Shown in pieces: positions 17,853 to 28,728 of a stretch of DNA of 64,000 nucleotides. A program made the position numbers and the translations under genes. Origin of the DNA: Lepraria neglecta (taxonomy: Eukaryota; Ascomycota; Lecanoromycetes; Lecanorales; Stereocaulaceae); contig CM065646.1 of the NCBI GenBank assembly GCA_033220425.1, forward strand, positions 3,045,501 through 3,109,500, written 5' to 3'. Numbering within the stretch: position 1 is the stretch's first letter; the number at the start of each line of letters is the position of its first letter. The notes beneath the pieces were generated by a model that saw nothing but the letters and a program-made list of their open reading frames with translations, was not told the DNA's origin and did not search any database.

Positions 17853-20279
17853 TCATTCGTGTACGTTTGCCGCAACATCTTCCTCTCTCCACGCCCTCGC
17901 CTCCCTCGGCCATACCCTCTTGTAAAGACTCACCCCAATGGCATCCTGCGGGTTGATCTTTGTATCAAAAGTAGCCTTGAAGTACCCATGGGTACCCAGA
18001 CTCTCCTTGATGAACCCACTGCGTCCTCTCTTCGTCCACAATTGCAGCGCTTTGAACCAAATCACATCGTCCTTGTTGAAGAACATATACCGCACAGTGA
18101 CGAGCTTCTTGTGGATCTTGTAAGGATGGCCAGTCAGTATGACACGCTTGGCTATGACACGAGATGTGGATGGCGGTAGAGAGGTCCCTGTTCCTATAAG
18201 ATTTAGTGGTGCACTAGGCTTGGTTGGCGAGGTTTTGAAGAAGAGAGCGGGGACAGCCCCCCAGGTTATTGGCGCGATGAAGGATGCTACGGCTGTCTGG
18301 CCTGGGTGAAGGTAGCGCTGGAATTTGTGGACATCGTTGGGTGTCGTGCCCAATTGAGAGAACAGAGGGTTGATGATAAAGCGGCGGGCTCCGCAGTGTA
18401 AAATCAGCTCATCCTTTGATTTGAGAGGATTGGGATAGTCGGCGCTTAATGTGATGCTGAAGTTGACAACTGTTCGCTTTTGCTCGTGACGGAGGAGCGA
18501 GTAGAGAGCCAAGGGCATCCTGGGATTGTAGGTTTGTTGGATAGAAAGTGGTACGTTGCGCAGGTGCACATTGACACGTTGGCCTGGTAGAACTCCGCCG
18601 ACTAGAGCATCGTTGTCTACCTGCTTCATTGCCATCTTGTAGTTCGATACCTGTAATAATCTGCTCCAGTCTTCTGGTTCATGTGCTTTGTCCTCACTAG
18701 TCTCCCAATGGCTAGTCTTCAGGCTTTTCAATCCTCTGTATCTCGCCAGCCGTTCTCTAGCAAGTACGTTGGGGTGAAGCTCGATCTCGTCAGGGAACTC
18801 AAGATCCTCTTCGGCCTCATTCTTTCGTGAAGCTCTGTATTCAGCTAATTGAGCTGCTTCCTCATCGGGTGCTGGAGCTAAGAACATCTCTGACTGCGGA
18901 TACTCGGATGGTGCTGCTTCGGTAGGCTCTCTCTGCGTAGTTTGATCAAGTCCTTCAAGGCCGTCCTGAGGTAGTGCTAGCGATTCCATGTTGAGGTCCC
19001 CTTCGTTGTCCACCTCATCCTCGAAGTCCGAGCCTGAGTCCGACATGTCACCAAGGAACCAAGCAGCCTGGTAGGAGGAAGTGCCTTTGGGCAAACGCTT
19101 TGGTTGTTCAGGAAGATGTGTCTCATCGTCCGAGAAGTAGTGATGGTCGTCCAGAAGAACACCTCGCTTTTCGGTAGGCGCTGCTGATACGGACAAGACG
19201 TCAGCATCTTCCATCGCGGCCTCATAAGGAGCAAGCTCCGCAAGGTCCTCTTGTTCTGCGTCCGGAGCTTCAAGTATTTGTTCCTCTTTGGGTTCATCGA
19301 CGGCCATCTCATCGGCTTTGCGCTTCTTCGACATGGGTAGTGTTGCATCGGTAATCTTGTCGATCTGAAAATGGCCCCAATCTCCCACTTGCACGAGTCT
19401 GTTGGCTTTCAAGCCTCTTCCACGCACGACACCCGTAATAACCACTTCACCTTGAGTATCAGCTGGCTCAGGATTGCTCGGCCATTGCACACCCTCTGGC
19501 AGCATCCAGCTTCTATTTTCTCGCCATTTGACGCCCTTTGGGGTAGTTGTGCACAAGGAACGGATAGCGTTGGCACACTCGGTTTCAGAATCAAGAGAAA
19601 GAACCTTCTCTTGTGTAGGAAAGAAATGGGTGATGTAGGACTTTAGAGAAGCAGTAATTTGTAATCTTATCTTTAGCGAGTCAACACTGTTGAGGTCCTG
19701 CACCATTGTGAGCACATTAGACACCCCTTGTCCTTCAATTGTTTTCAGCATCTGCTCCCCTTCCACCCCTGGCTCTTCTGTGGGCGACAGCAAGAAGATG
19801 ACAAAGTCTGCACACCGGCATGCATCAAGAGCTGCGAGTAGACCTCGCTCGACGGGCACATAGACTAGGTTCTGCTTAAATCGGTCTACTCTGACTTTCA
19901 TGTGACCCTCCAGAGGCCATACAGACTCCGCATCCACGGCCTGATTCAATTTCTGTATAGCAGCTACTGCATCCATATCCTCGCAAAGAGGCACCACAGC
20001 AATGACTCTTGGAGCTCCATTATGACCAGCGAAAACACTTGCACTCTTCTGATTTTGCTGATGTTTGATCAGCCGAACTTGCTTGGCTTGATTCTTTCGG
20101 TCGAATTTGGACATGACTTGTTGATGTGTTGTCTTCCTGCTGCCCTTACTTTCCGTCCCTTCGATGTTCCCTTTTGCTAGCTCTTTGATCAAACTCTTGG
20201 TAGCATGCCTCGCCTTGAATGGCTTATGGGAAACTTTTGTGGTGTTCCTGTGGTGATGGGTCTCTGGTAGAGGGGCCAT
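17853..20279 (-). CDS. TSR1: TSR1, 20S pre-rRNA/40S maturation factor
   Basis: This is a single unbroken exon of 808 residues (yeast Tsr1 is about 788). It has the basic N-terminus HHHRNTTKVSHKPFKARHAT, then a GTPase-like domain (PRVIAVVPLCEDMDAVAAI) without a P-loop, as expected for Tsr1 rather than Bms1. An acidic linker follows at about residues 390-490, then the conserved C-terminal Bms1/Tsr1 domain with KRVILTGHPYKIHKK and WFKALQLWTKRGRSGFIKES. By family it binds late pre-40S particles and blocks premature subunit joining in the cytoplasm. It is head-to-head with DPH3, 240 bp between starts. The start was chosen because the first residues match the family. Confidence 0.95.
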   Translation of the reverse strand: MAPLPETHHHRNTTKVSHKPFKARHATKSLIKELAKGNIEGTESKGSRKTTHQQVMSKFDRKNQAKQVRLIKHQQNQKSASVFAGHNGAPRVIAVVPLCEDMDAVAAIQKLNQAVDAESVWPLEGHMKVRVDRFKQNLVYVPVERGLLAALDACRCADFVIFLLSPTEEPGVEGEQMLKTIEGQGVSNVLTMVQDLNSVDSLKIRLQITASLKSYITHFFPTQEKVLSLDSETECANAIRSLCTTTPKGVKWRENRSWMLPEGVQWPSNPEPADTQGEVVITGVVRGRGLKANRLVQVGDWGHFQIDKITDATLPMSKKRKADEMAVDEPKEEQILEAPDAEQEDLAELAPYEAAMEDADVLSVSAAPTEKRGVLLDDHHYFSDDETHLPEQPKRLPKGTSSYQAAWFLGDMSDSGSDFEDEVDNEGDLNMESLALPQDGLEGLDQTTQREPTEAAPSEYPQSEMFLAPAPDEEAAQLAEYRASRKNEAEEDLEFPDEIELHPNVLARERLARYRGLKSLKTSHWETSEDKAHEPEDWSRLLQVSNYKMAMKQVDNDALVGGVLPGQRVNVHLRNVPLSIQQTYNPRMPLALYSLLRHEQKRTVVNFSITLSADYPNPLKSKDELILHCGARRFIINPLFSQLGTTPNDVHKFQRYLHPGQTAVASFIAPITWGAVPALFFKTSPTKPSAPLNLIGTGTSLPPSTSRVIAKRVILTGHPYKIHKKLVTVRYMFFNKDDVIWFKALQLWTKRGRSGFIKESLGTHGYFKATFDTKINPQDAIGVSLYKRVWPREARAWREEDVAANVHE

Positions 20280-20519
20280 GCTGCCGCCAGCTTTGAACCT
20301 GAACGGCAGGGAAGCCAGCTTGTCGTCTTCGGAGTCAACAAACGTATGTCGAGATGGTGGGTACTGAGAAATTGCAAAAAAACATTTCCAGGTGGAGTTA
20401 CAAATTCTTAGCGAAGGCGGAATAATTCCGTCTCCGCAAAAGCGGCGTTTCCACCACTACATTTCGACTCATACTCCAACAACGAGCATCAACAAGTCCA
20501 GCCGTTGCATGTTGGCATC
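20280..20519. promoter_or_regulatory. Bidirectional promoter TSR1/DPH3
   Basis: 240 bases separate two divergent start codons, so both promoters overlap here. An A-rich run (about 20376-20383) is present; I cannot assign a specific factor site. Confidence 0.55.
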
Positions 20520-20818
20520 ATGTCTTTCTACGATGAGATCGAGATTGAGGATATGACCTACCACGAAGCCACGACCCTATACACCTACCCATGTCCCTGC
20601 GGCGACCAGTTTGAGATCTCTCTCGATGATCTCCGCGATGGTGAAGAGATCGCAGTCTGCCCAAGCTGCAGCCTGCAGATCAGAGTGATTTTCGAAGCAG
20701 TAAGACTATGACAGTAGATCCCAAGTATGAAAGAAGTACTGACTCTTGGGTGCAGGAGAATCTCCCCAAAGACGAAGATGGAGCAGCGCCTGCGGCGCTG
20801 GTTGGAGTCGCTGCTTGA
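20520..20818 (+). CDS. DPH3: DPH3, CSL zinc-finger diphthamide biosynthesis protein
   Basis: Exons 20520-20699 and 20756-20818 give 80 residues. The sequence starts [20 protein letters not shown] and carries the CSL zinc site YPCPCGDQF...[12 protein letters not shown] (four cysteines). The 56-bp intron (GTAAGA...TGCAG) joins in phase to ENLPKDEDG, the usual Dph3 C-terminus. By family it donates electrons to the Dph1-Dph2 radical enzyme for diphthamide on eEF2, and also works with Elongator. The start at 20520 was preferred to an upstream in-frame codon because the family begins M-S-x-Y-D-E-I. Confidence 0.95.
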
Positions 20819-21259
20819 TGAAAACGAGTCACACTGGCCCCGACAACGAATGGCCACCAACGAGACCTCCATTCGGGTGAGGATGAGGAGGGGAAAGGCC
20901 GAGGCAGAGAAGATGGAGCCATGCAGTATCCAGAGGATCATCGCTCAAGCCCGTACTTTCAAAACCTGCCGGTTGAAAGGAGGTGCTGCTCAGAGTTTGT
21001 AAGGAATTATGGATAGAGAAGACCAGGAAGGTTGCAAAGCGGTGCAAGGTCTCGAGATTGGGGGAAGATTTTGAATGGTCGCACCCTCGAAAAGCATGGA
21101 ATGAAGAACTTCATAGAATGGCTGGAACTGTACATGTGCACCTTTGGACATAGGCCTCTCGGAGGTTCATACTTGTTTACTGACATAGATCATCTCTGTC
21201 ATATTATAACTCAATGACCTTGAGGCTTTTATCTTGCGCTATCACATCTCAATCATCCT
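20819..21259. other. 3' intergenic between DPH3 and AP-3 sigma
   Basis: These are the 3' flanks of two convergent genes. No coding or RNA feature is supported. Confidence 0.5.
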
Positions 21260-21953
21260 TCATCTCCAACCCCTTCCAATCGCCCCTAACCCCTCCACCC
21301 CAACTCCAATCCCCGGCGTCTCCCTCCTTTTCGCTACCTTCCCCTGCCCCCTCACCCCGCTGACAACCTTCTCTAAGCTGGTTTCAACTACCACTCCTCC
21401 CACGAGCATCTCCCCTAAGGCAGCGTGCAGTGTCTCGAAGTTGAAAATCAGATCTAATTCGCACACATTTTCGAACAGTCGATCTAGAGATTCGACAAAC
21501 ACTTGTATGAGGTCGAGGAGTGCGAGAGGCGACTCGGTGGAGGTGGATATTAGGATGAAGTAGAGGGTTGCGTAATGTCGGTATGTTATTAGGGAGGGGG
21601 TATCGTTGTGGGGTTGATTGGGAGTGGGGGCAGGAGTTGTGGAAGCAAGTAATGGTGGGAGACTATAGAGAAATTTCAGGAGAGCTCAAATAGTTCCCTA
21701 GCCTCAGATAATGGAAAAGACGTACGGTAGGAAATTGCAAGCTGACGCAGGGCGATGGGAAACAAGGGTGAAGATCTCGGAGATGAGGCGCTGTTGCATA
21801 CTGGTATCCTTCGAATGATGTTAGTGACATGATCAGAGAACATTGTTTTGGCGTAGCCATAGCATAGTAAAGTTCAAAGCATACCAATTGTGTATAGAAC
21901 TTCGTAAGCCGCGGCTGGCCAGAATTGTTGAAGACGAGGACGGCGTTGATCAT
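21260..21953 (-). CDS. APS3: AP-3 adaptor complex sigma subunit
   Basis: Exons 21885-21953, 21726-21808 and 21260-21662 give 184 residues. The start MINAVLVFNNSGQPRLTKFY, the exon 2 sequence MQQRLISEIFTLVSHR and the exon 3 sequence FENVCELDLIFNFETLHAAL with MLVGGVVVETSL are diagnostic of the sigma small chain of AP-3 rather than AP-1/2 (GGxVxET in the fourth helix). The tail (about 40 residues, Gly/Arg-rich) extends beyond the core. By family it is part of the coat that carries cargo from the Golgi/endosome to the vacuole. Both introns have good GT-AG ends. Confidence 0.93.
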
Positions 21954-22215
21954 TGCGATGCTATTCGAGCCTGAGCCAGGTCTCAGTCGTTCTCAGAAAC
22001 ATGAATGATGTTGCATGTCAGTGCACAGCTTCTGAAACAAAGTAGCATATAGAGCTCGAAGTGTACCTTGGGGAGAAGACTACTCCTAAGATAGAGAACG
22101 AATTAAGGGCAACACCTCAAAAGCCCTGCCAAGATTTCGCGCGGAATTTCCCCGCCCTAGCAATTCCTCTTCACGAAATTCTGTGAACCGTTCATACACA
22201 GCTCCTACCGCAATA
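21954..22215. promoter_or_regulatory. Bidirectional promoter AP-3 sigma/UTP7
   Basis: 262 bases separate two divergent start codons. I see no obvious PAC or RRPE element of the yeast ribosome-biogenesis type. Confidence 0.5.
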
Positions 22216-23871
22216 ATGGAGTTAGAAGTCTCGAAAATGACCTCCCAGGCCACCCGCCACCCCAACCCGCGGAACCCCCTCCAACCCTGTCCCCATGACC
22301 CCGAAAAAGCAGCCGCCAAACAACGCATCTTAGAAGCACACAAAACCTACGGCCGCGGCCGCCCCATACGAAAGCAAAGCATCAAAGACAAAAAACTCCG
22401 CGGCAACCTCAAATCTCTCGAAAATAAATACAAAGACGCAACCCTAAAAGCCAAAGATGCTGAGATCCTGCTCGAAAATGAATCCGGTTTTTTGGAACCA
22501 GAAGGCGAGCTCGAGAGGACTTATAAAGTACGACAGGATGAGATTAAGGGGGATGTGGCTGTTGAGACTGCGAAGAAGGGATTTGAGTTGAAGCTTGAGG
22601 GGTTGGGACCGTATGTGTGTGATTATACGCGGAATGGGAAGGGATTGCTGTTGGCGGGGAGGCAGGGGCATGTCGCTACCATGGATTGGAGGGGTGGGAC
22701 GCTGGGGTGTGAGTTGCAGCTGCAAGAGACGGTCAGGGATGCGAAATGGTTGCATAATGACCAGTATTTTGCTGTTGCGCAGAAGAAGTATACCTACATC
22801 TACGATCACGCGGGCGTTGAGCTACATTGCTTGAAGAAGCATATCGAGGTTACGAATATGGAGTTCTTGCCATACCATTTCCTGCTCGCTACAGTGGGGA
22901 ATGCGGGATATTTGAAATATACGGACACGAGCACTGGACAAATGGTTATTGAGATGCCTACGAAGCAGGGAAGCCCGACGGCGCTGGCACAGAATCCGAG
23001 TAATGCGATCCTAAACATTGGAGCACAGAATGGGACGGTCTCGCTCTGGTCGCCAAACTCGACGACGCCGTTGGTGAAGCTGTTGGCGCACAGGGGCCCT
23101 GTGAGGGCGATGGCAGTTGACAGGGAGGGACGATACATGGTTTCAGCCGGCCAGGATTTGAAGATGGGGGTGTGGGACCTGAGGATGTGGAAGGAAGTGA
23201 ACAATTACTTCCTGAGACAGCCGGGATCGAGTGTTGCGATTAGTGATCGAGGCCTAGTGGGTGTGGGCTGGGGCACGCAGACGAGTGTTTGGAGAGGGCT
23301 ATTTGATAAGTCCCGAGACGATCAGGAAAAGATACAGGCTCCGTATATGGGGTTCGGTGGAGAGGGAAGACGTGCTGAGCGAGTGAGGTGGTGTCCGTTT
23401 GAAGATGTTCTCGGCATCTCCCACGATAAGGGGTTCTCCAGCATTATTGTGCCTGGAGCTGGGGAGCCCAACTTTGACGCTTTGGAACTCAACCCTTACG
23501 AGAATACTAAGCAGCGACAAGAAGCCGAAGTCAAGGCGCTACTGAACAAGCTGCAGCCGGAGATGATATCGCTGAACCCGAACTACGTTGGCAAACTCGA
23601 TCTCGTTTCCGCCGCTGAGCGGAAGAAGGAGGCAGATCTAGATAGGAAGCCTGAGGATCCAGTGGCCAAGTTCAGAAATCGGGGACGAGGGAAGAACAGC
23701 AGTCTGCGGAAGCATCTGAGGAAAAAGGGGAAGAGGAATGTCATCGACGAAACGAGACTCAAGATTGATGCTTTGAGGATGGAACAGAACAAGAAGGCGA
23801 GGACGACGTTGAAGAAGCATGAGGAGGACCTGGGGCCAGGTTTGGCGAGATTTGCCAAGAAGGGACCTTGA
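22216..23871 (+). CDS. UTP7: UTP7 (WDR46/BING4), small-subunit processome WD-repeat protein
   Basis: This is an intronless 551-residue gene, counting from the first ATG at 22216 (MELEVSKM). It has a basic N-terminus with YGRGRPIRKQSIKDKKLRGN, then a beta-propeller (about residues 140-420) with WD-like blades such as GPYVCDYTRNGKGLLLAGRQ and GPVRAMAVDREGRYMVSAGQ. The conserved BING4 C-terminal block follows, FEDVLGISHDKGFSSIIVPG and GAGEPNFDALELNPYE. The C-terminus is Lys/Arg-rich. By family it is part of the 90S/SSU processome needed for early 18S rRNA cleavage in the nucleolus. It sits near TSR1, another 40S assembly factor. Confidence 0.95.
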   Translation: MELEVSKMTSQATRHPNPRNPLQPCPHDPEKAAAKQRILEAHKTYGRGRPIRKQSIKDKKLRGNLKSLENKYKDATLKAKDAEILLENESGFLEPEGELERTYKVRQDEIKGDVAVETAKKGFELKLEGLGPYVCDYTRNGKGLLLAGRQGHVATMDWRGGTLGCELQLQETVRDAKWLHNDQYFAVAQKKYTYIYDHAGVELHCLKKHIEVTNMEFLPYHFLLATVGNAGYLKYTDTSTGQMVIEMPTKQGSPTALAQNPSNAILNIGAQNGTVSLWSPNSTTPLVKLLAHRGPVRAMAVDREGRYMVSAGQDLKMGVWDLRMWKEVNNYFLRQPGSSVAISDRGLVGVGWGTQTSVWRGLFDKSRDDQEKIQAPYMGFGGEGRRAERVRWCPFEDVLGISHDKGFSSIIVPGAGEPNFDALELNPYENTKQRQEAEVKALLNKLQPEMISLNPNYVGKLDLVSAAERKKEADLDRKPEDPVAKFRNRGRGKNSSLRKHLRKKGKRNVIDETRLKIDALRMEQNKKARTTLKKHEEDLGPGLARFAKKGP

Positions 23872-24677
23872 GGTTCCGCCGAGCAGCACGCACAAACTTC
23901 ACACAACTCGCTACCACCCCGAGACGAGATATTCGATTTTCCGAACGGCGACATCCGCCTGCCATCGCGCCAGCAAGCCCGATCTGCGCTCCAGAGGTCT
24001 AGGACCGAGAATGAAGTGCTGCCCTGTGGACAAATCTTAGAATTAGCGATACCGTTGATGAACGAATGGCCTTAAAACCGTGCTCCAGCACTGCCAGGTG
24101 GGAGAACCTTGCATGTTTCAATCGGCCGAGATTTGAAACGTCTTCTTATGAAAGGACGCAAGCGAAGGACTGGGAATGGTGAACGGATGATTTGCAAGCT
24201 GCCATAGCTGAAAAGCATGAAATTAGATAGCTTTGGAGAACGAATGTTAGATCATTGGTATAGAGTAGTAGTGGCTCAAAAAGCGTTTCTCTACAAGGAC
24301 GGGTTATGGATCGAGTAGCGCCAACGTGGAAAGGAGTTAATGCATAATTTATGTAGCACAACTTTTGAACGCGCTGTATCAATACTCCTTCCCGAAGACC
24401 CAAACAAATGCTAGCCTACTCAATCAATACTCGGATGCAAAATAACCATGCTGTGATCATCCGAACCCCAATAATAATTCCTCGCCTCCATCTGTCCCGA
24501 CCAGTGCAACTAACCCCATCCTCTCCATATTATCAAAAACGATGCGACCGATAAAGAATGTGGTTGGGCGAAGGATGTATGATGCTGTGAGTGACGGGGA
24601 TCCAGACTGTAAGAGATCCACTCGAAAGGCTTATCAAATTGGAATAGGACTGGGTCTTTGTAGAGCGAGGACTGGGA
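23872..24677. other. Intergenic
   Basis: This lies between the 3' ends of UTP7 and a minus-strand gene. I see no gene in 806 bases. Confidence 0.5.
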
Positions 24678-25112
24678 TCAGCGGGATCCTGAACGCGCGC
24701 GCACGACTTCGAAGCTATCCACGCTCATCACTTTGCGATAGGTGCCCGTTGTGTAGCACCCCTTCTGATTTGACCTACGACGTTCCTCGCGATCTCGCTC
24801 AAGCTCCTCTCTGCAAAGCTGCCAAAACTCCGGCGACTTTTTTGGTCCACGATGACGTTCCCGCATAGCTGTGCGTATCAATTTTTCGACTAGATAGGCG
24901 CCCAACACCATAAGAATGAAGGTGAAAGCGAAGGTCTTGAAGCTGAGCTTCGGTGGGCCTAGGTAAGCTTTCACGGCATCCACGACGGCGTTCGCTGTCA
25001 TTTCGGACACTTCGAAGGGGGTTTCCTCTGTAACATGCTTGATGATGGCGGCGAGAACGGCTTCGGAGATGCATATGCAGGATTGCGGGTCGAGGCTATT
25101 GGTAGGCGGCAT
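24678..25112 (-). CDS. Small single-pass membrane protein, unnamed
   Basis: From ATG at 25112 (MPPTNSLDPQSCICISEAVL) this gives 144 residues without an intron. A frame open further upstream lacks family-like character, so I prefer this start. One membrane helix is clear (FKTFAFTFILMVLGAYLVEK, about residues 67-88), followed by a basic/charged cytosolic tail (REELERDREERRRSNQK). No signal peptide cleavage motif is obvious. The function is unknown. Confidence 0.55.
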   Translation of the reverse strand: MPPTNSLDPQSCICISEAVLAAIIKHVTEETPFEVSEMTANAVVDAVKAYLGPPKLSFKTFAFTFILMVLGAYLVEKLIRTAMRERHRGPKKSPEFWQLCREELERDREERRRSNQKGCYTTGTYRKVMSVDSFEVVRARSGSR

Positions 25113-25496
25113 GGTGAATGTTGATGTGGCTGGATATACTGAGCTGAGATGATCTGATAAGGCTAGTGACTCGAGTGACAGGCTGCTTAGAAGTGATATC
25201 TGGTGGTGAAGCTGGCAGGATGCTGAGCGTGGTAGGTGAAACCTGAATAGTAAGGGTTTCTGGGCGGCGGTATGTGAAGCTGGCAGGGTGATGTGCTTGA
25301 CAGGAGAAGCCTGAGTAGACAAGTTGTCTACACGTCGTTGCTTGCGTTACTTTTAGTTAGGGAAGGCACCTTCCTCAGATACATGGAAAGCCATGGCGGG
25401 ATCCTCAAAGGCCGTTCACAGATGCGGGAGGAGCGACCTTGGCTATGTAAAGGGTTCGGGCCATCAGGCCTTCCCTATCCGTAGGGTCCTCTGGAT
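25113..25496. other. Intergenic between minus-strand genes
   Basis: This is the promoter side of the small membrane protein and the 3' flank of the P450. A direct repeat of the type GTAGGTGAAACCTGAAT/ CAGGAGAAGCCTGAGT with CTGGCAGG strings occurs at about 25207-25320. Confidence 0.4.
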
Positions 25497-27122
25497 CTAT
25501 GCCCTTGGCCAGATTTTCACATATAGTGGCTTTTTCTCATTCATCAAGAACACTTTCTTGTCTGACCAATCCCCTATGTTCTTCTCAGAAAGCTCCAAGT
25601 CAAAGTTCAAAAGAATCTTGGTCAGAGTCAACTTCATTTCCGCCCAGGCAAGCCTGCGAGTACTTTATCAGCCTTCCGGAAACAATTCAAGTCGCTGGTC
25701 ACTCACGGCTTCCCAATGCAATTACGAGGCCCAACGAGAAAAGGCTCGAACATAGCCTTATCATCCCGAGCAAAGTTTGGATCTGCATCGTCAAGCCACC
25801 GTTCTGGAACGAAAGTATCAGGCTCAACAAAGTTAAATGAAGTTCGATATGCTGTCTGCTGTGGGATGCCCACGCGGACCTAGAGAAATCAGAATAAACC
25901 GATAGCCCGTGGGGAAGAGAAGAACTCACACCTGCTGGAACTGTAACGCCGCAGACTTCTATCGGTCTGTCCACTTGTCGAGGGACCGCGATAGGCTCTG
26001 TTGGATGCATACGGAGGGTTTCTTGAATGACTGCGTGCATGTACGGCAGCTCGGACACTGCCCTGACCGTGATTTTGCTCGGGTCCTTGGCGAAGGTTCT
26101 CCTGATTTCTTGCTTGAGTCTTTCCATGACTGGCGGGTTACTCAGCGCAAAGTAAGTAGCCCCGGTAATAGTTTGGGCTGAGGTTTCACTGCCTGCAAGA
26201 ACAAGTAGTGCGGTAGTCGAGTCGATCTCCTCCCTCGTCATGCCACCCGGATAGTTGTTCTCTAAGATGTACTTCATGAAGTCTGGTCTTTCTGATTTGG
26301 CTGCAATACGTTGGTCAATCTTCTGGCTAGTGAATGTAAAGTTTTCCTTATACTTTTCCGCGAGGGCAAACGGAAGAGCCCATCTGACAATTTTATCCAG
26401 AGGTGGGAAGTGGTGGAAGATGGTCAGTAACTGGGCGATTTTGAGACCCGGGAAAATAGCAGCAATCCATGGATGGTTCTCGGCAGTCTCGAGGCAATGG
26501 AACGATTCACCGAAACATAGATCGCCTATGACATCGAAAGTCAGATAGTTATACCACTCGCAGACATCAACTTCCTTCCTCCGATCATGGAGGCGGTTGA
26601 TCAATAGATCTGTCCACTTCTGCAAGATATACTCCTGTTCCTGTAAGGCACGGGGCGAGAATGCATGGCTGATGATCTTTCTTTGGCAATGATGATTCTC
26701 TGGGTCAGGGATGGTAGTGATAGATGGCACACGGCTTGGAGTCTCTACCATCCCAATTGTCGGCTTTGGAAGTTGTGGACGTGGGTCTAGGAAGATGTCT
26801 TTCCAGGCGGAAGAACCGATAAATGACAATTCGTCTGGATGTATACGGACGACTATTCCATATTTAGCGTGCAGCACCTGGGTCCACTTGACCATTCGAC
26901 CATTTACGATGCGCCAGACGAAAGGGAAAGGTGTCGCTGCCGCGAGTTTCGGGCCAGGAAAGTTCCGTAATGGGTGGAAGTAGACGTTGTAAACCACCGT
27001 TAGTAATAATTTGACGCAGACAGCTCCAAAGGCCTAGAGACCGTCAGTTATCGCTGGGCGTGCACATGAAGTAGACTCACGACCGTCAATGTCCACCGGA
27101 GCCAACCAAAGACCAGAGACAT
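25497..27122 (-). CDS. Cytochrome P450 monooxygenase (CYP65-like)
   Basis: Exons 27081-27122, 25930-27033, 25707-25879 and 25497-25653 give 491 residues; an in-frame start at 27155 would add 11. The N-terminal membrane anchor (MSLVFGWLRWTLTVAFGAVC) leads to YFHPLRNFPGPKLAAAT. The I-helix oxygen motif is LAGSETSAQT, the K-helix ExxR is ETLR, and the heme loop is FLVGPRNCIGKP with the Cys ligand, so the enzyme looks intact. Its resemblance is to isotrichodermin C-15 hydroxylase-type fungal P450s, often secondary-metabolite or detoxification enzymes. No polyketide or terpene synthase is next to it here, so its substrate is open. It acts at the ER membrane with a P450 reductase. Confidence 0.92.
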
Positions 27123-27155
27123 GTTTCGCTCTTGGGATACCCCATCGAGGCCCAT

Positions 27156-27501
27156 GGTAGAGCCTATGACACTGCTGTCAGACATTAAATCTTGCGAGTA
27201 AAGAAGACTGGATCGTGATTTGGATTCTTGAAGATTGGATGTGAGGGATGCGGATGGTCGATGTTTTGAGCAAAATTTGGACCCCACATTGCGCGTCAAT
27301 GTGAGACCTGCCCCGAGCCGCAAGCGTAGCCGACTGGATGCACCCTATTGCTTTGAAAATTGTCGTTGGGATTTGGTTAAACGAGGTCTTTAACCTCGAA
27401 TAAGAAGTTGGTTGGCACGGCTCGGAGGTGGTGACATCGTCGTCGCGACCCCTCCCCGCCCGCGGAATGAAAGATGGAATCATCGTGCAGAGTCAAGTGA
27501 C
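27156..27501. other. Intergenic between P450 promoter and CTF8 3' end
   Basis: 346 bases with no gene. Confidence 0.5.
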
Positions 27502-27909
27502 TCAAGTTCCCACAGGCTCAGGACGACTGGAGAAGACGACTTTCCAGTAGACGATCTCCATGATCTCTAATTCTTCATTGGCTGCGTCGTTTGTTTCGCG
27601 CCTTTTAATTACAGCCACTGCTTTGGGGAGCTTCTTCATTTCTCCGGGTAGTCGTTGGTGCTGGCCGACGTAGAGATGAACGCGCTTCATCCATGCTGTG
27701 TTGCTTGATGGGTTGTCCGCGGAGTAGTCTGGGAAGACGAGACGACCAACTGGGATGGTAGATTCGGAAGGTGAAGCTTGTGGAAGGTTGATGGTTCCTT
27801 GTATCTCGAGGATAGCGAGGCCTGTGGGTGTTTGCAGTACTTGAGGGAGTGGATTAGCAGTCGTGCTGATGGGATCCTTGGGACTGAGATGGAGAGGTAT
27901 GGAAGGCAT
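27502..27909 (-). CDS. CTF8: CTF8, Ctf18-RFC clamp loader subunit
   Basis: This is a 135-residue single-exon gene. Family-typical blocks are PLPQVLQTPTGLAILEIQGT, PVGRLVFPDY, AWMKRVHLYVGQHQRLPGE, KKLPKAVAVIKRR and the end FSSRPEPVGT. Ctf8 binds Dcc1 and the Ctf18 C-terminus to form the alternative PCNA loader used in sister-chromatid cohesion and replication-checkpoint signalling in the nucleus. Its length and both termini agree with other fungal Ctf8 proteins. Confidence 0.92.
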   Translation of the reverse strand: MPSIPLHLSPKDPISTTANPLPQVLQTPTGLAILEIQGTINLPQASPSESTIPVGRLVFPDYSADNPSSNTAWMKRVHLYVGQHQRLPGEMKKLPKAVAVIKRRETNDAANEELEIMEIVYWKVVFSSRPEPVGT

Positions 27910-28728
27910 GATGGTGGTTTATTGGAAATGGATGTAGGGAAAAGCGAGCAGATGACCGAAATTCACCAGTTCAGGAACAAGTGATACGGTCAGCCCTACG
28001 AGTGGAGATTCTGCTACGTAGAACGGCCATGCTACTATCGTCTAAGCTTCAACCTCGTACTCTGTGAAGCATCAAAGGCATTGCTTAAATGTACTGCTGT
28101 GGAAGAGAAGAGCAATTGCACCGAGATAAGCCTTGAGTCTATGGACAGATGATGATTTCCGCTCTTGCAGTTCCAGATCTTGGCCTCTTTCCTTGAAGAG
28201 AGTTTATCGATGCCATGATTGTGATGGCTCTCCGCTGGTGCAAGTCAGCCTGTGAAGGCTGAATGAAGCCTGAGAATGGCGACTGTACCGGCCGTAACGT
28301 AGGCAGTTCACCGCCCTTTGCCGCTTCCTAATAATCTGGACCGTCGGTCCCGCAGAACGAGGACTGCTCATTTGCTCGGGCTCCTCTCTTTGTGAAACTT
28401 CATCCAGGAGCAATTGAGAAGCTAGATCAATCGGGCTATTGGTACTCCACAGCCTGTTGGTACCGAGCTTGCCACTCCAAGAATAGCGCTATCCTTTTAA
28501 ATAGTAAAACAAGGTGCCCTAGCAAAGTTCCTTGAGCGTGGAACGATTAGAAACAAAGTCACCGGACATTTGTGAAGAGCAGTTGTCTGAGAAGGAATTG
28601 GCTTTCTCCACCTACCTTCCTTCGATCTGTGAAGTTGTGCTTCGATGTATGACCCTCCTCCGGTTCCCTTTCCCTCGATCCGTGAAGTAAGGTATGGCGT
28701 GACGCATGCTGTGATATAGCCCAACTCT
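27910..28728. other. Intergenic; CTF8 promoter side
   Basis: No gene is supported. The last ~150 bases (28560-28728) carry CCTTCC...GATCYGTGAAGT strings that resemble parts of the tandem repeat that follows, so the repeat may begin earlier in degraded form. Confidence 0.4.
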